DNA of 64,000 bases from Brenneria bubanii (lineage in GTDB: Bacteria; Pseudomonadota; Gammaproteobacteria; Enterobacterales; Enterobacteriaceae), in the NCBI RefSeq assembly GCF_022378355.1, contig NZ_JAKMAJ010000002.1, forward strand, positions 1 to 64,000, written 5' to 3'. How positions within the stretch are numbered: position 1 is the stretch's first letter; every line of letters begins with the position of its first letter. This document shows, one piece after another, positions 1 through 9,925 of the stretch. Both the position numbers and the translations under genes were made by a program. The notes below the pieces were generated by a model, which saw only the letters and a program-made list of their open reading frames with translations, searched no databases and had not been told where the DNA came from.

Positions 1-80
1 TTTTTTTATATCGTTAGCCGATACGGTCTTGTGAGTGCCCACACAGATTGTCTGATTAAATTGTTAAAGAGCAGTGCGTG
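1..80 (-). other. rRNA operon leader with boxA antiterminator
   Basis: Read on the minus strand, this is the transcribed leader of an rRNA operon whose 16S gene lies left of the window. The boxA core TGCTCTTTAACA is the complement of 62-73. It is followed by the conserved run AATTTAATCAGACAATCTG and then GTGGGCACTC, as in enterobacterial rrn leaders. BoxA loads the Nus antitermination complex, which protects rRNA transcripts from Rho. The E. coli rrnH operon is also next to gmhB, so this is probably its counterpart. Confidence 0.88.
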
Positions 81-109
81 CGAGCCTTGGCCGCTACGCG
101 AGGTGGCGT

Positions 110-137
110 ATATTACGCTTTCCTCTTTCAGAGTCAA
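110..137 (-). promoter_or_regulatory. rRNA operon promoter P2
   Basis: On the minus strand TTGACT (complement of 132-137) and TAATAT (complement of 110-115) are separated by 16 bp and precede the boxA leader. The position and sequence match the constitutive P2 promoter of enterobacterial rrn operons. Confidence 0.8.
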
Positions 138-210
138 TGTTTATTTTAAACATTTTTCTCTTTTTAACCGACCCGATGTCGTGTTCACAGCGCCGTGTCG
201 ATGGAGGCGC

Positions 211-238
211 ATTATAGGGAGCCAGGTCAGAAGCGCAA
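211..238 (-). promoter_or_regulatory. rRNA operon promoter P1
   Basis: On the minus strand TTGCGC (complement of 233-238) and a perfect TATAAT (complement of 211-216) are 16 bp apart. They are followed by the GC-rich discriminator GCGCCTCC typical of the growth-rate and ppGpp-regulated rrn P1. Transcription should start near 203. The UP element and Fis sites expected upstream would therefore run into the 3' end of gmhB. Confidence 0.85.
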
Positions 239-278
239 GCGAATATCGTCATTTTCTTCTCGTTTGCGCAACATTCAT

Positions 279-854
279 TCACTTGGTCGATTTAATGTGC
301 GTTTTTATCCACTTCGGCAGTTCGGCGAGGCTGTCGATAGTGTCATCGGCAAGAGATTCGCCCGACTCGCTGATGGGTTTACCTGAACGAACCAGAATTT
401 TTGTTCCTACGCCAGCGGCAATGCCCGCCTGCATGTCCTCGGCTTTATCACCTACTATATAAGAAGCGCCCATATCAATATTGAGATGGCGTTGTGCGGA
501 AATCAGCATACCTGGCTCCGGTTTACGGCAATCGCAAACCTGTCGATACTCTTCGCTGCCGTGTTGCGGATGATGCGGACAAAAATAGATGCCATCCAAA
601 TCCACGCCACGATCGGCCAGTGACCAATCCATCCACTCCGTTAATTGCATGAACTGATCTTCAGTAAACTTGCCGCGGGCAATACCGGATTGATTGGTAA
701 CGACAACCAGCGCGAACCCCATATCCTTTAATTCACGCATGGCATCAATGACACCCTCAATGAATTGAAACCGATCGACTTCATGGACATAACCGTGATC
801 GACATTGATCGTACCGTCACGATCAAGAAAAACTGCTGGAACACTCTGTGCCAC
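279..854 (-). CDS. gmhB: D-glycero-beta-D-manno-heptose-1,7-bisphosphate 7-phosphatase
   Basis: Removes the C7 phosphate of heptose 1,7-bisphosphate in ADP-heptose synthesis for the LPS inner core. It is a cytoplasmic HAD-superfamily enzyme. The nucleophile motif DRDGT is at residues 11-15, and the zinc-binding loop CPHH...CDC is at about 92-109. I place the start at a GTG (854) because AGGAG lies 8 bases upstream and the protein is then 191 aa, the E. coli length. An ATG at 908 would add 18 residues absent from the family and has no good ribosome site. The gene is divergent from metN and its 3' end abuts the rrn P1 control region. HldE, which acts before and after GmhB in the pathway, is encoded at 54194-55627. 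Confidence 0.95.
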   Translation of the reverse strand: MAQSVPAVFLDRDGTINVDHGYVHEVDRFQFIEGVIDAMRELKDMGFALVVVTNQSGIARGKFTEDQFMQLTEWMDWSLADRGVDLDGIYFCPHHPQHGSEEYRQVCDCRKPEPGMLISAQRHLNIDMGASYIVGDKAEDMQAGIAAGVGTKILVRSGKPISESGESLADDTIDSLAELPKWIKTHIKSTK

Positions 855-940
855 TGATTTTGCTCCTGATGGCGTAAATTGCCCCTTAGTATCGCATGTT
901 TTCGACATCGGAGAGAATGCCGGGGGCGCGACAATCCCAA

Positions 941-971
941 TTGACTTAGACGTCTAGACGCCCTACCATCC
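941..971 (+). promoter_or_regulatory. metN promoter with tandem MetJ operator
   Basis: A perfect met box AGACGTCT (948-955) is followed directly by a degenerate one, AGACGCCC (956-963). TTGACT at 941-946 and TACCAT at 964-969, 17 bp apart, could be the -35 and -10, which puts the operator in the spacer. MetJ with S-adenosylmethionine binds tandem 8-bp met boxes and represses E. coli metNIQ. A further partial box, AGGCGTCT, occurs at 1014-1021. Confidence 0.78.
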
Positions 972-1033
972 AGCTAACATTCTGACTACTCAGAATCTGA
1001 ATTATTTTGCCATAGGCGTCTACAATAAAAGTT

Positions 1034-2065
1034 ATGATTGAACTATCTAATATCACAAAGGTTTTTCAGCAAAACGGGCGAGATATCACCGCGCTTGCCA
1101 ATGTAAACCTCCATGTCCCCAAAGGGCAAATCTATGGCGTCATTGGCGCATCGGGCGCGGGTAAAAGTACGTTGATCCGGTGCGTTAATTTATTAGAACG
1201 GCCCACCAAGGGTAACGTATTGGTTGATGGTCAGGATCTGACCAAACTATCGGAAAGCCAACTGACGCAGGCTCGCCGCCAGATTGGCATGATCTTCCAG
1301 CATTTTAATTTACTCTCATCGCGCACCGTTTTCGGCAATATCGCCCTTCCGCTGGAGCTTGATAACACCCCAAAGACTGAAATCAAACGTCGGGTAAATG
1401 AATTGCTGGATATCGTTGGTTTATCCGATAAGCACGACGCCTATCCAGCCAATCTGTCCGGCGGACAAAAGCAGCGTGTCGCTATTGCGCGTTCATTGGC
1501 CAGTAATCCCAAAGTCTTACTGTGCGACGAAGCGACCAGTGCGCTGGATCCGGCCACCACCCGCGCCATTCTCACATTACTTAAAGATATCAATCGCCGT
1601 CTGGAACTGACGATTCTATTGATCACCCATGAGATGGATGTCGTAAAGCGGATTTGCGACCAGGTAGCGGTAATCAGCGACGGGCGCCTGATCGAACAAG
1701 ATACGGTGGGACAGCTGTTCTCCCATCCTAAAACACCGTTGGCGCAACAGTTCATCCATTCAACACTGCATCTGGATATCCCGGAAGACTATATTGAACG
1801 AATGACGCCGACCCAGCGGGCAGGCTCGGTGCCGTTACTGCGCATGGAGTTTACCGGTCAGTCCGTGGATGCGCCGCTGCTGTCCGAAGTGGCTCGTCGC
1901 TTTAACATCAACAATAATATTATTAGCGCGCAAATGGATTACGCGGGCGGCGTAAAGTTCGGCATTATGCTGGCGGAAATGCACGGCCAAGAGGCGGATA
2001 CCCAGGCAGCAATAAAATTCCTGCAAGATCATCATGCAAATATCGAGGTATTAGGTTATGTCTGA
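1034..2065 (+). CDS. metN: Methionine ABC transporter ATP-binding protein MetN
   Basis: ATPase of the MetNIQ importer for L- and D-methionine, acting on the cytoplasmic face of the inner membrane. Walker [10 protein letters not shown] is at residues 38-46, the signature LSGGQ at 141-145 and Walker [10 protein letters not shown] at 161-169. The last 80 or so residues match the regulatory NIL/ACT-like domain, which binds methionine and inhibits transport when the cell is replete. At 343 aa it has the family length. It overlaps metI by 8 bases, indicating one operon with translational coupling. The tandem met boxes upstream indicate MetJ repression. Confidence 0.97.
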   Translation: MIELSNITKVFQQNGRDITALANVNLHVPKGQIYGVIGASGAGKSTLIRCVNLLERPTKGNVLVDGQDLTKLSESQLTQARRQIGMIFQHFNLLSSRTVFGNIALPLELDNTPKTEIKRRVNELLDIVGLSDKHDAYPANLSGGQKQRVAIARSLASNPKVLLCDEATSALDPATTRAILTLLKDINRRLELTILLITHEMDVVKRICDQVAVISDGRLIEQDTVGQLFSHPKTPLAQQFIHSTLHLDIPEDYIERMTPTQRAGSVPLLRMEFTGQSVDAPLLSEVARRFNINNNIISAQMDYAGGVKFGIMLAEMHGQEADTQAAIKFLQDHHANIEVLGYV

Positions 2066-2711
2066 AGCCATGATGTGGCTAATGGCCCGGGGCATTTGGG
2101 AAACCGTAGCGATGACATTAGTCTCCGGCTTTTTTGGTTTTGTGTTGGGACTACCGGTCGGCGTACTGCTCTACATCAGCCGACCGGGGCAAATTATCGC
2201 CAACCCCAAACTTTACCGGGGACTTTCGGCACTGGTGAATATTTTCCGCTCCATTCCTTTCATTATTTTACTGGTATGGATGATTCCCTTTACCCGTATT
2301 ATTGTCGGCACATCTATTGGTCTACAGGCGGCGATTGTTCCATTAACCGTCGGCGCCGCGCCGTTTATCGCCCGAATGGTAGAAAACGCCCTGCTGGAAA
2401 TTCCAAGGGGACTGATTGAAGCCTCACGCGCCATGGGGGCAACCCCGATGCAAATCATCAGAAAAATTCTGCTGCCGGAAGCGTTACCGGGTTTGATCAA
2501 CGCCGCCACTATTACGCTTATCACGCTTGTCGGCTATTCGGCCATGGGCGGAGCCGTGGGTGCCGGCGGCTTAGGTCAAATTGGTTATCAATATGGTTAC
2601 ATTGGCTATAACGCGACGGTGATGAATACGGTATTAATATTACTGGTTATTTTGGTTTATCTGATTCAACTCTGCGGCGACCGGGCGGTAAAGGCCGTCA
2701 CGCATAAGTAA
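2058..2711 (+). CDS. metI: Methionine ABC transporter permease MetI
   Basis: Membrane channel subunit of the methionine importer. At 217 aa it has the family length, with about five hydrophobic segments. The EAA loop contacting MetN is visible as [20 protein letters not shown] at about residues 130-150. The start lies inside the end of metN, and metQ follows after 72 bp. Substrate is delivered by the lipoprotein MetQ. Confidence 0.97.
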   Translation: MSEAMMWLMARGIWETVAMTLVSGFFGFVLGLPVGVLLYISRPGQIIANPKLYRGLSALVNIFRSIPFIILLVWMIPFTRIIVGTSIGLQAAIVPLTVGAAPFIARMVENALLEIPRGLIEASRAMGATPMQIIRKILLPEALPGLINAATITLITLVGYSAMGGAVGAGGLGQIGYQYGYIGYNATVMNTVLILLVILVYLIQLCGDRAVKAVTHK

Positions 2712-2783
2712 GTAAGCTTTAAAAAATACGCAGGCGCTTATTCCAGGCGCCTGCCAAGAAGACGTTTAATTAGAGGGAAGGAT

Positions 2784-3599
2784 ATGGCTATCAAATTGAA
2801 ATCCATCGCGGCCATTGGCGCGTTGATTGGGGCGCTGGCTGTAGCAGGATGCGGTCAGGAAGAGAAGGATCCTAATCATATCAAGGTTGGTATCATCGTC
2901 GGCGCAGAACAGCAGGTTGCCGAAGTCGCGCAAAAAGTGGCGAAAGAAAAATACGGTTTGGATGTCGAATTAGTGACATTCAATGATTACGTATTGCCTA
3001 ATGAAGCATTGAGTAAAGGTGATATCGACCTGAATGCTTTCCAGCACAAACCCTACTTGGACCAACAAATCAAAGACCGTGGCTACAAACTGGTCTCCGT
3101 GGGCAATACCTTCGTTTATCCGATTGCCGGTTACTCGAAAAAAATAAAATCACTGGCTGAATTGCAGGATGGTTCTCAGGTTGCCGTGCCAAACGACCCG
3201 ACAAACCTGGGCCGGACTTTACTGCTGTTGCAGAAGGTAGGGTTGATTAAGCTGAAAGAAAACGTTGGGCTGTTGCCAACCGTTCTGGACGTAACGGAAA
3301 ACCCGAAAAACCTGAAGCTGGTCGAATTGGAAGCACCGCAGTTGCCGCGTTCGCTGGATGATGATCAGATCGCTTTAGCCGTTATCAATACTACCTATGC
3401 CAGCCAAATTAACCTGACGCCGACCAAAGATGGCTTATTTATTGAGGATAAAGAGTCCCCTTATGTAAACCTGCTGGTTGCACGTGAAGATAATAAAGAT
3501 GCCGAAAACGTGAAAAAATTCGTTCAGGCATATCAGTCAGATGAAGTAAACGAAGCCGCCAACAAAATCTTTAACGGCGGAGCGGTTAAAGGCTGGTAA
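2784..3599 (+). CDS. metQ: Methionine-binding lipoprotein MetQ
   Basis: Substrate-binding component of the MetNIQ importer, anchored by lipid at the periplasmic face of the inner membrane. The signal peptide ends in the lipobox LAVAGC, with the acylated cysteine at about residue 23, followed by a NlpA/MetQ-type binding domain. GAGGGAAGGAT directly before the ATG is a strong ribosome site. The gene closes the metNIQ operon and is followed by an intrinsic terminator. The protein is 271 aa, as in E. coli. Confidence 0.97.
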   Translation: MAIKLKSIAAIGALIGALAVAGCGQEEKDPNHIKVGIIVGAEQQVAEVAQKVAKEKYGLDVELVTFNDYVLPNEALSKGDIDLNAFQHKPYLDQQIKDRGYKLVSVGNTFVYPIAGYSKKIKSLAELQDGSQVAVPNDPTNLGRTLLLLQKVGLIKLKENVGLLPTVLDVTENPKNLKLVELEAPQLPRSLDDDQIALAVINTTYASQINLTPTKDGLFIEDKESPYVNLLVAREDNKDAENVKKFVQAYQSDEVNEAANKIFNGGAVKGW

Positions 3600-3632
3600 G
3601 TCATTATTACGACGTTTACAAAATATATCGTT

Positions 3633-3660
3633 AAGACGGGCTAAGGCCCGTCTTGTTATT
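3633..3660 (+). terminator. metNIQ terminator
   Basis: A 9-bp perfect stem AAGACGGGC/GCCCGTCTT (3633-3641 and 3646-3654) with loop TAAG is followed by a T-rich tail. It lies 33 bp after the metQ stop. Confidence 0.85.
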
Positions 3661-3714
3661 TATGCAATAGCTTGCTTCAATATCGGCTCTTAGAGAAAGA
3701 ACTGAGGAAATCGT

Positions 3715-4122
3715 ATGCGTGCCTTACCGCTTATCCTGCTGGCCATGTCGCTGACAGGATGTTCTCTATTGCAGAAGTCACCCGCACTAAAACATCAGCC
3801 TGCCAGTGAGGCTAAAGCGGAACCGACGGCTAAACCCAAGCCGGCTCCACGACCGGCGACCCCGGCGGTGCTATATAAAAGTGCGGAAGAACTGGTTGGT
3901 AACCCGTTTCGAGATATGGGGGAAGTTTCCGGCTCATCTTGTCAGGTAAGCGCGCAGGACGCACCGCCGAGCATCGCTAATGCCCGCAAGAGAATGCAAA
4001 ATCATGCAACGGCGATGAAGGCCAACGCGGTTTTACTGCATGAGTGTCAGGTTATCAGCAATGTCGCCGGCTGTTATCGTCAAGCGGTTTGCCAAGGCAC
4101 CGCGCTACAAGTCTCAAACTAA
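3715..4122 (+). CDS. rcsF: Outer-membrane lipoprotein RcsF, Rcs stress sensor
   Basis: Senses envelope and LPS damage and activates the Rcs phosphorelay by contacting IgaA. The signal peptide has lipobox LTGC with the acylated Cys16. A lysine-, alanine- and proline-rich linker (about 25-52) threads through porins in E. coli. The C-terminal domain has four cysteines (76, 111, 120, 126), matching the four that form two non-consecutive disulfides in E. coli RcsF. Length is 135 aa against 134 in E. coli. TGAGGAAA precedes the ATG. The stop codon overlaps the trmO start by one base. Confidence 0.96.
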   Translation: MRALPLILLAMSLTGCSLLQKSPALKHQPASEAKAEPTAKPKPAPRPATPAVLYKSAEELVGNPFRDMGEVSGSSCQVSAQDAPPSIANARKRMQNHATAMKANAVLLHECQVISNVAGCYRQAVCQGTALQVSN

Positions 4123-4829
4123 TGAAGCCATTTTCATTCAGTCAGATCGGTATTGTCCGTTCGCCATATAAAGAAAAATTTGCCATTCCACGGCAGCCGG
4201 GTCTGATTGAAGATGGCGGAGGCGAGCTTCAGCTATTACCGCCATACAATCAGGCGGAATGCGTACGCGGACTGTCTGACTTCAGCCATATCTGGATTCT
4301 GTTTGTTTTCCACCAAACCATGGAAGGCGGCTGGCGTCCTACGGTCCGTCCTCCCAGACTCGGCGGCAATGCGCGCGTCGGCGTATTTGCCACACGGTCG
4401 ACCTTTCGCCCCAATCCCATCGGCATGTCGCTAGTGGAACTAAAAGCGATTCATACCAAGGGAGATGCGGTAACACTGGAACTGGGCAGTCTCGATCTGG
4501 TCGATGGCACGCCGGTGATTGATATCAAGCCCTATCTGCCGTTTGCGGAGAGCCAACCTCAGGCTCAGGCGGGATTTGCCCAGTTCCCGCCGGATGCCGC
4601 AATGCCGGTTAGCTTTTCCCCGCTGGCTGAACGGCAGATCGCCGGGCAACAGCGCCAGCATCCCCACTTAAAACGCTTTATTACCCAGGTTTTAGCTCAG
4701 GATCCGCGCCCTGCTTACCGCAAAGGTAAGGATAGCGAAAGAGAATATGCCGTGTCGCTGCTGGAATTTAACGTCCGCTGGCGGGTATCGGCACAGGGAA
4801 CGGAAGTGCTATGTATGGAAACCATCTAG
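4122..4829 (+). CDS. trmO: tRNA (N6-threonylcarbamoyladenosine37-N6)-methyltransferase TrmO
   Basis: SAM-dependent enzyme that methylates t6A37 to m6t6A in threonine tRNAs reading ACY codons. It belongs to the TsaA/UPF0066 family, not the Rossmann class. The conserved block RPPRLGGNARVGVFATRST lies at about residues 66-84, followed by RPNPIG. I use the ATG at 4122, whose A is the last base of the rcsF stop, giving 235 aa, the E. coli length. An in-frame ATG at 4044 would run back through rcsF. It is probably co-transcribed with rcsF. Confidence 0.95.
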   Translation: MKPFSFSQIGIVRSPYKEKFAIPRQPGLIEDGGGELQLLPPYNQAECVRGLSDFSHIWILFVFHQTMEGGWRPTVRPPRLGGNARVGVFATRSTFRPNPIGMSLVELKAIHTKGDAVTLELGSLDLVDGTPVIDIKPYLPFAESQPQAQAGFAQFPPDAAMPVSFSPLAERQIAGQQRQHPHLKRFITQVLAQDPRPAYRKGKDSEREYAVSLLEFNVRWRVSAQGTEVLCMETI

Positions 4830-4983
4830 TCCCATTATTCGGGAGAAAGAAGCGCATCGGCTCGCACGGAACGTCGCGCCGATGCGTCAAGAAAAGGCAT
4901 CTTTAATCCAGCGCCCCAAAAGGAAACGGTGACTCAAAGGCGGCGGACAGGATAGCCCGCCATAAAATTGTTCGGAGTCTCTT

Positions 4984-5010
4984 TTGACGAACGGCGCACA
5001 CTGGTAAACT
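4984..5010 (+). promoter_or_regulatory. Possible proS promoter
   Basis: TTGACG at 4984-4989 and TAAACT at 5005-5010 are 15 bp apart. An upstream TG (TGG then TAAACT) makes an extended -10 that could tolerate the short spacer. The site lies 73 bp before the proS ATG. No other feature was seen between trmO and proS. Confidence 0.45.
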
Positions 5011-5082
5011 AAGCCACTTTTTATATCTTCGGCTGCACTGGCAGCCTGATGCCATTCGTCGTTCTAACGGAACTAAAACACC

Positions 5083-6801
5083 ATGCGTACTAGCCAATAT
5101 CTGCTCTCCACATTGAAGGAGACGCCTGCCGATGCGGAAGTCATCAGTCATCAGTTGATGCTTCGGGCCGGAATGATCCGCAAACTGGCCTCCGGTCTTT
5201 ATACCTGGCTGCCAACCGGCTTACGGGTTTTGAAAAAAGTTGAGAATATCGTTCGGGAAGAAATGAACAACGCGGGCGCCATTGAAGTATCTATGCCCGT
5301 AGTTCAACCCGCCGATCTCTGGGTGGAAAGCGGTCGCTGGGAGCAATATGGCCCCGAGCTGCTGCGTTTCGTCGATCGCGGCGAACGTCCATTCGTTCTC
5401 GGTCCTACGCATGAAGAAGTCATTACCGATTTGATTCGTAACGAAATCAGCTCATATAAACAGCTGCCGTTGAATTTCTTTCAGATTCAAACCAAATTCC
5501 GTGACGAAGTCCGGCCGCGTTTCGGCGTCATGCGCTCGCGCGAGTTCCTGATGAAAGATGCCTATTCGTTCCATACCTCGCAGGCGTCTTTGCAGGTCAC
5601 TTATGATGCGATGTACGCCGCCTACAGCAAAGTATTCAGCCGTATGGATCTGGATTTCAGAGCGGTGCAGGCGGATACCGGATCTATCGGCGGCAATGCC
5701 TCTCATGAATTTCAGGTACTGGCGGCCAGTGGTGAAGATGATATCGTTTTCTCTACCGGCTCCGACTATGCCGCCAACATTGAGCTGGCGGAAGCCGTTG
5801 CACCAGAATTAGGCCGTGCCGAAGCAACCGAAGAGCTGCGCCAGGTTGACACGCCAAACGCAAAAACCATCGCTGAGCTGGTTGAACAATTCAAACTGCC
5901 GATTGAAAAAACCGTTAAAACGCTGCTGGTCAAGGCCGCTGAAGAAAGCGGCCATAAGCTGGTCGCTCTGTTGGTTCGCGGCGATCACGAATTAAATGAA
6001 GTAAAAGCCGAGAAGTTGGAGCTGGTCGCCAGCCCGCTGACGTTTGCCGCGGAAGAAGAGATCCGCGCGATTGTCGGCGCGGGCCCCGGCTCACTGGGTC
6101 CGATCAACCTGCCGCTTCCAATAGTGATTGATCGTAGCGTTGCGGCAATGAGTGATTTCGGCGCCGGCGCCAACGTTGACGGCAAACACTACTTTGGCAT
6201 CAACTGGGAACGCGATTTGGCTTTGCCGCTGGTTGCCGATATTCGTAATGTGGTGGAAGGCGATGCCAGCCCGGATGGGAAAGGCACGCTGCAAATCAAA
6301 CGCGGCATCGAAGTCGGTCATATTTTCCAGTTGGGCAGCAAGTACTCTGAAGCCCTGAAAGCTACCGTTCAGGGGGAAGACGGACGAAATCAGATTCTGT
6401 TGATGGGTTGCTATGGTATTGGCGTAACCCGCGTGGTGGCGGCAGCCATTGAACAGAACCACGACGACCGAGGCATTATCTGGCCTGACGCCATCGCGCC
6501 TTTCCACGTCGCCATTCTGCCGATGAACATGCATAAATCTTTCCGCGTGAAAGAGGCGGCTGAAGATATCTACCGGCAATTACGGGCGCAGGGCATCGAA
6601 GTGCTGCTGGATGACCGAAAAGAGCGTCCAGGCGTGATGTTTGCCGATATGGAGCTGATTGGCGTACCTCATACCATCGTCATTGGCGATCGCAATCTGG
6701 ATAATGAAGAAATTGAATATAAAAGTCGTCGCGGCGGTGAAAAACAGATGATTAAAACCAGCGAAATCGTTGATTTCCTGGTGGCAAACGTTGTTCGCTA
6801 A
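5083..6801 (+). CDS. proS: Prolyl-tRNA synthetase
   Basis: Charges tRNA-Pro with proline. It is a class II synthetase of the bacterial type, with an editing domain inserted between motifs 2 and 3 that clears mischarged Ala-tRNA-Pro. Motif 2 ([18 protein letters not shown]) is at about residues 137-154, the insertion at about 225-405, motif 3 (GCYGIGVTR) at about 442-450, then the anticodon-binding domain. At 572 aa it has the E. coli length. The gene is convergent with rpoS. Confidence 0.98.
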   Translation: MRTSQYLLSTLKETPADAEVISHQLMLRAGMIRKLASGLYTWLPTGLRVLKKVENIVREEMNNAGAIEVSMPVVQPADLWVESGRWEQYGPELLRFVDRGERPFVLGPTHEEVITDLIRNEISSYKQLPLNFFQIQTKFRDEVRPRFGVMRSREFLMKDAYSFHTSQASLQVTYDAMYAAYSKVFSRMDLDFRAVQADTGSIGGNASHEFQVLAASGEDDIVFSTGSDYAANIELAEAVAPELGRAEATEELRQVDTPNAKTIAELVEQFKLPIEKTVKTLLVKAAEESGHKLVALLVRGDHELNEVKAEKLELVASPLTFAAEEEIRAIVGAGPGSLGPINLPLPIVIDRSVAAMSDFGAGANVDGKHYFGINWERDLALPLVADIRNVVEGDASPDGKGTLQIKRGIEVGHIFQLGSKYSEALKATVQGEDGRNQILLMGCYGIGVTRVVAAAIEQNHDDRGIIWPDAIAPFHVAILPMNMHKSFRVKEAAEDIYRQLRAQGIEVLLDDRKERPGVMFADMELIGVPHTIVIGDRNLDNEEIEYKSRRGGEKQMIKTSEIVDFLVANVVR

Positions 6802-6812
6802 TCGTCAGAAAC

Positions 6813-6839
6813 CTGTCCTTTCCCAATCGGGAAGGACAG
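6813..6839 (+). terminator. Hairpin after proS
   Basis: CTGTCCTTTCCC and GGGAAGGACAG can form an 11-bp stem with one bulged T and the loop AATC, 11 bases after the proS stop. No T-run follows, so it may protect or attenuate the message rather than terminate it. The palindrome further downstream is the better terminator. Confidence 0.45.
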
Positions 6840-6905
6840 AAGCAACCTTGATGTAATCAATTATAGTTGGCGACGACGAGATAGCCGATCATAAATGAGA
6901 GCAAA

Positions 6906-6933
6906 AAAAATGGTGGAATATTCCACCATTTTT
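6906..6933. terminator. Bidirectional terminator between proS and rpoS
   Basis: A perfect 28-base palindrome: AAAAA, TGGTGGAATATTCCACCA, TTTTT. The flanking A and T runs give a U-tract on either strand. It separates convergent proS and rpoS and should stop transcription from both sides. Confidence 0.88.
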
Positions 6934-6958
6934 GTTTCATCACGATCTGCCAGCGGCA

Positions 6959-7951
6959 TTATTCGCGGAACAATTCCTCAATATCCAGCCCCTGCACCTG
7001 CAAAATCTCCCGCAGACGACGCAGGCCTTCTACCTGAATCTGCCGAACACGCTCGCGCGTTAGACCAATTTCCCTTCCTACATCTTCCAACGTAGCCGCC
7101 TCATACCCCAACAGACCAAAACGACGCGCCAGAACTTCACGCTGTTTGGCGTTAAGTTCAAACAACCACTTAACGATATTCTGCTTCATATCATTATTTT
7201 GCGTGGTGTCTTCCGGGCCATTGTCTTTTTCATCCGCCAGAATATCCAACAGCGCTTTTTCCGAATCACCACCTAACGGGGTATCAACAGAAGTAATACG
7301 CTCATTCAGACGCAGCATGCGATTAACATCATCGACGGGCTTATCCAACTGCTCGGCGATTTCTTCCGCACTCGGCTCATGATCCAGCTTGTGGGAGAGC
7401 TCGCGCGCGGTACGCAGGTAGACATTCAATTCTTTAACGATATGGATTGGCAGGCGTATAGTTCGGGTCTGGTTCATGATCGCCCGTTCTATGGTTTGCC
7501 GGATCCACCATGTGGCGTATGTTGAAAAACGAAACCCTTTCTCGGGGTCGAACTTTTCAACGGCCCGGATCAGTCCAAGGTTTCCCTCTTCAATCAGATC
7601 CAATAAGGCCAGGCCTCGATTGTTGTAACGACGGGCTATTTTAACGACCAACCTCAGATTGCTTTCGATCATCCGACGGCGCGATGGCGTATCGCCACGC
7701 AACGCGCGCCGGGCAAAATAAACTTCTTCTTCGGCAGTTAAAAGCGGTGAATAACCAATTTCTCCCAAATAGAGCTGAGTCGCATCCAAAACACGCTGCG
7801 GAACACCTTGTGATAATAACTCTTCTTCAGCGGAGTCATTATCACTGGTTTCTTCCTCTACCAGCGCCTTGTCTTCAAAAACGTCAAGTCCATTCTCTTC
7901 AAAATCAGCATCTTCATGTAACTCGTTAACTTTCAGCGTATTTTGGCTCAT
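6959..7951 (-). CDS. rpoS: RNA polymerase sigma factor RpoS
   Basis: Stationary-phase and general-stress sigma factor. The acidic N-terminus is followed by region 2 (core and -10 binding, around [18 protein letters not shown] and [11 protein letters not shown]), region 3, and region 4.2 with the helix-turn-helix [19 protein letters not shown] at about 287-306. At 330 aa it matches E. coli. AGGAGCCACTT precedes the ATG. In E. coli the main rpoS promoter lies inside nlpD and the long leader is the target of the small RNAs DsrA, RprA and ArcZ. The same nlpD-rpoS arrangement here makes this likely, but I did not identify those elements. Confidence 0.98.
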   Translation of the reverse strand: MSQNTLKVNELHEDADFEENGLDVFEDKALVEEETSDNDSAEEELLSQGVPQRVLDATQLYLGEIGYSPLLTAEEEVYFARRALRGDTPSRRRMIESNLRLVVKIARRYNNRGLALLDLIEEGNLGLIRAVEKFDPEKGFRFSTYATWWIRQTIERAIMNQTRTIRLPIHIVKELNVYLRTARELSHKLDHEPSAEEIAEQLDKPVDDVNRMLRLNERITSVDTPLGGDSEKALLDILADEKDNGPEDTTQNNDMKQNIVKWLFELNAKQREVLARRFGLLGYEAATLEDVGREIGLTRERVRQIQVEGLRRLREILQVQGLDIEELFRE

Positions 7952-8004
7952 AAGTGGCTCCTACCCGTGATCCCTTGGCAGAATACCGAAATACTCTGCC
8001 CGAT

Positions 8005-9036
8005 TTATCGCTGCGGCAGAAAACGCAGCGGGTTTACGGATTTCCCCTTGTAACGAATTTCAAAATGCAAACGAACTGAACTGGTGCCGGTGCTGCCCAT
8101 AGTAGCTATTTTTTGCCCTGCCGTGACCTCTTGTTGTTCACGGACCAGCATGCTTTCATTATGAGCATAGGCACTTAGGTAGTCATCATTATGCTTGATG
8201 ATTATCAGATTACCGTAACCTCGCAAGGCGTTACCCGCATAAACTACACGCCCACTGGCGGTAGCAACAACGGATTGCCCACGAGAGCCTGCGATATCAA
8301 TCCCTTTATTTCCTCCTTCAGAATCGGAGAAACTATCAATGACTTTCCCTTCGGTGGGCCAACGCCAACTGCCGACAACAGCTGTATTGCTGCTGGCAAC
8401 GGCCGCTGGTGCGGTAACAGGAGCGGTGGTCGCTGCCCCTGCCGTAGGTAACATCTTACCTACATTCTGTTTACCCGAATTATCAGAATACGCGTTAGTT
8501 GGCTGAGAAGCAACTGGCATAGTTTGTATTTGCGTATTCGACGGCGGCACCGGCACGCCCCCGGAAGTTGCATTCGTTGCTGCCAGCATACCGCCGCCGG
8601 TCGACGCGCCGCTGGTATTCACGCTGTTGCCCAACGCCAGCGTCTGGCCGACATTCAGGCTGTAGGGCTCCGAAATGCGGTTACGCTGGGCAAGATCCCG
8701 ATAATCATTGCCGGTAATCCAGGCGATGTAAAACAGCGTGTCTCCGCGTTTGACCGTATAAGTATTCCCGCTGTAGCTTCCCTTCGGAATGTTGTCATAG
8801 CTGCGGTTATAAACGATGCGGCCATCGCGGGTGATGGTTTTCGACTCAGTAGATGTCGTTATCTGCGATGGCGGTACCTGAGATGGCGATGTAGACAACG
8901 CGCCACTTCTGCCTGAATTACTACCGACGCTGCTGATCGGCGCGGATTTGCTATTATCGTTAGAACAGCCGGCCAACCCGAGGACAACCATTGTACAAAC
9001 AGCGATCTGACGCAAATTCATCATTCGGCTTCCCAT
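8005..9036 (-). CDS. nlpD: Murein hydrolase activator NlpD (lipoprotein, LysM and LytM domains)
   Basis: Outer-membrane lipoprotein that activates the amidase AmiC at the septum for daughter-cell separation. The start at 9036 is preferred because GGGGAG lies just upstream and the protein then begins with a standard lipoprotein signal ending LAGC (Cys24). A further ATG at 9084 has no good ribosome site. LysM ([14 protein letters not shown]) lies at about 93-136, followed by a low-complexity Ser/Thr/Pro/Ala linker, and LytM/M23 occupies the last 105 or so residues. The LytM zinc ligands are not intact (NKGID where active enzymes have a histidine), as expected for an activator that does not cut itself. 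Upstream of rpoS on the same strand. Confidence 0.95.
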   Translation of the reverse strand: MGSRMMNLRQIAVCTMVVLGLAGCSNDNSKSAPISSVGSNSGRSGALSTSPSQVPPSQITTSTESKTITRDGRIVYNRSYDNIPKGSYSGNTYTVKRGDTLFYIAWITGNDYRDLAQRNRISEPYSLNVGQTLALGNSVNTSGASTGGGMLAATNATSGGVPVPPSNTQIQTMPVASQPTNAYSDNSGKQNVGKMLPTAGAATTAPVTAPAAVASSNTAVVGSWRWPTEGKVIDSFSDSEGGNKGIDIAGSRGQSVVATASGRVVYAGNALRGYGNLIIIKHNDDYLSAYAHNESMLVREQQEVTAGQKIATMGSTGTSSVRLHFEIRYKGKSVNPLRFLPQR

Positions 9037-9298
9037 GCGCCTTACTCCCCTATAACTATAAAATTCAGTAATCAGTTCAGACATTTGTGGCTTATATCCA
9101 TTGTAGCGTAGCTGAGTTCAGGTATTTTTCCGCCAGTTGGAATGAGAAAGATCGCCATTTCTTCATCCCTCGTACATAAGCGACATCGGAGAAACAAAAA
9201 CCTTATCTAATGCTAGCAATACCGGTCAGTTCATACCATAAACCAGTTGTATAGAAATCTTAAATTACCGACGACAAAATCGGATCGTGGCAACCGTA

Positions 9299-9925
9299 TC
9301 AGGCTAACTCGCCTTTGACTAGCGGAACAAACCTAACTGCTTCAACCGTTTGGATAATGAACTCACCCGAGTGGCGCTTAACCATCTGTAACATCTGCGA
9401 TTGATCGCCGACCGGCAGAACCATTACACCACCTTCATCCAGCTGTTCCAGCAACGCACGGGGAATCTCCGGAGGAGCGGCCGTCACAATAATGGCATCG
9501 AAAGGCCCACGCGACGCCCATCCTTGCCAGCCATCTCCGTGACGGGTAGATACATTATGTAAATCAAGCTGTTTAAGACGGCGTTTTGCCTGCCACTGGA
9601 GACCTTTGATACGTTCGACAGAGCAGACATGTTTGACCAGATGCGCCAGAATCGCCGTTTGATAGCCCGAACCGGTGCCAATCTCCAGAACGCGGGAAAC
9701 CGGCGTCAGGTTTAGTAGATCGGTCATTTTCGCGACCATATAAGGCTGGGAAATCGTTTGACCGGAACCTATCGGCAACGCGGTATTTTCATAGGCTTTA
9801 TGTTCAAAAGCCTCATCGACAAAGCGTTCTCTGGGCACGGCGGCTATCGCCTGTAGCAGGCGCTCATCCTGTATTCCCTGCTGACGCAATAGTTCCAGCA
9901 GCGTTTGCACGCGTTTATTTACCAT
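9299..9925 (-). CDS. pcm: Protein-L-isoaspartate O-methyltransferase
   Basis: Repairs isoaspartyl residues in ageing proteins using SAM, and is important in stationary phase. SAM motif I ([12 protein letters not shown]) is at residues 80-91 and the substrate loop GQTISQP at 55-61. At 208 aa it has the E. coli length. The ATG follows TGAGG by about 10 bases. In most enterobacteria surE lies directly upstream and overlaps this start; here surE is absent (see 9919-10050). Confidence 0.97.
   Translation of the reverse strand: MVNKRVQTLLELLRQQGIQDERLLQAIAAVPRERFVDEAFEHKAYENTALPIGSGQTISQPYMVAKMTDLLNLTPVSRVLEIGTGSGYQTAILAHLVKHVCSVERIKGLQWQAKRRLKQLDLHNVSTRHGDGWQGWASRGPFDAIIVTAAPPEIPRALLEQLDEGGVMVLPVGDQSQMLQMVKRHSGEFIIQTVEAVRFVPLVKGELA

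Noticed and set aside
279-908. Longer gmhB from ATG 908
   Set aside because: The GTG at 854 has a good ribosome site and gives the exact family length; the extra 18 residues are unlike any homologue.
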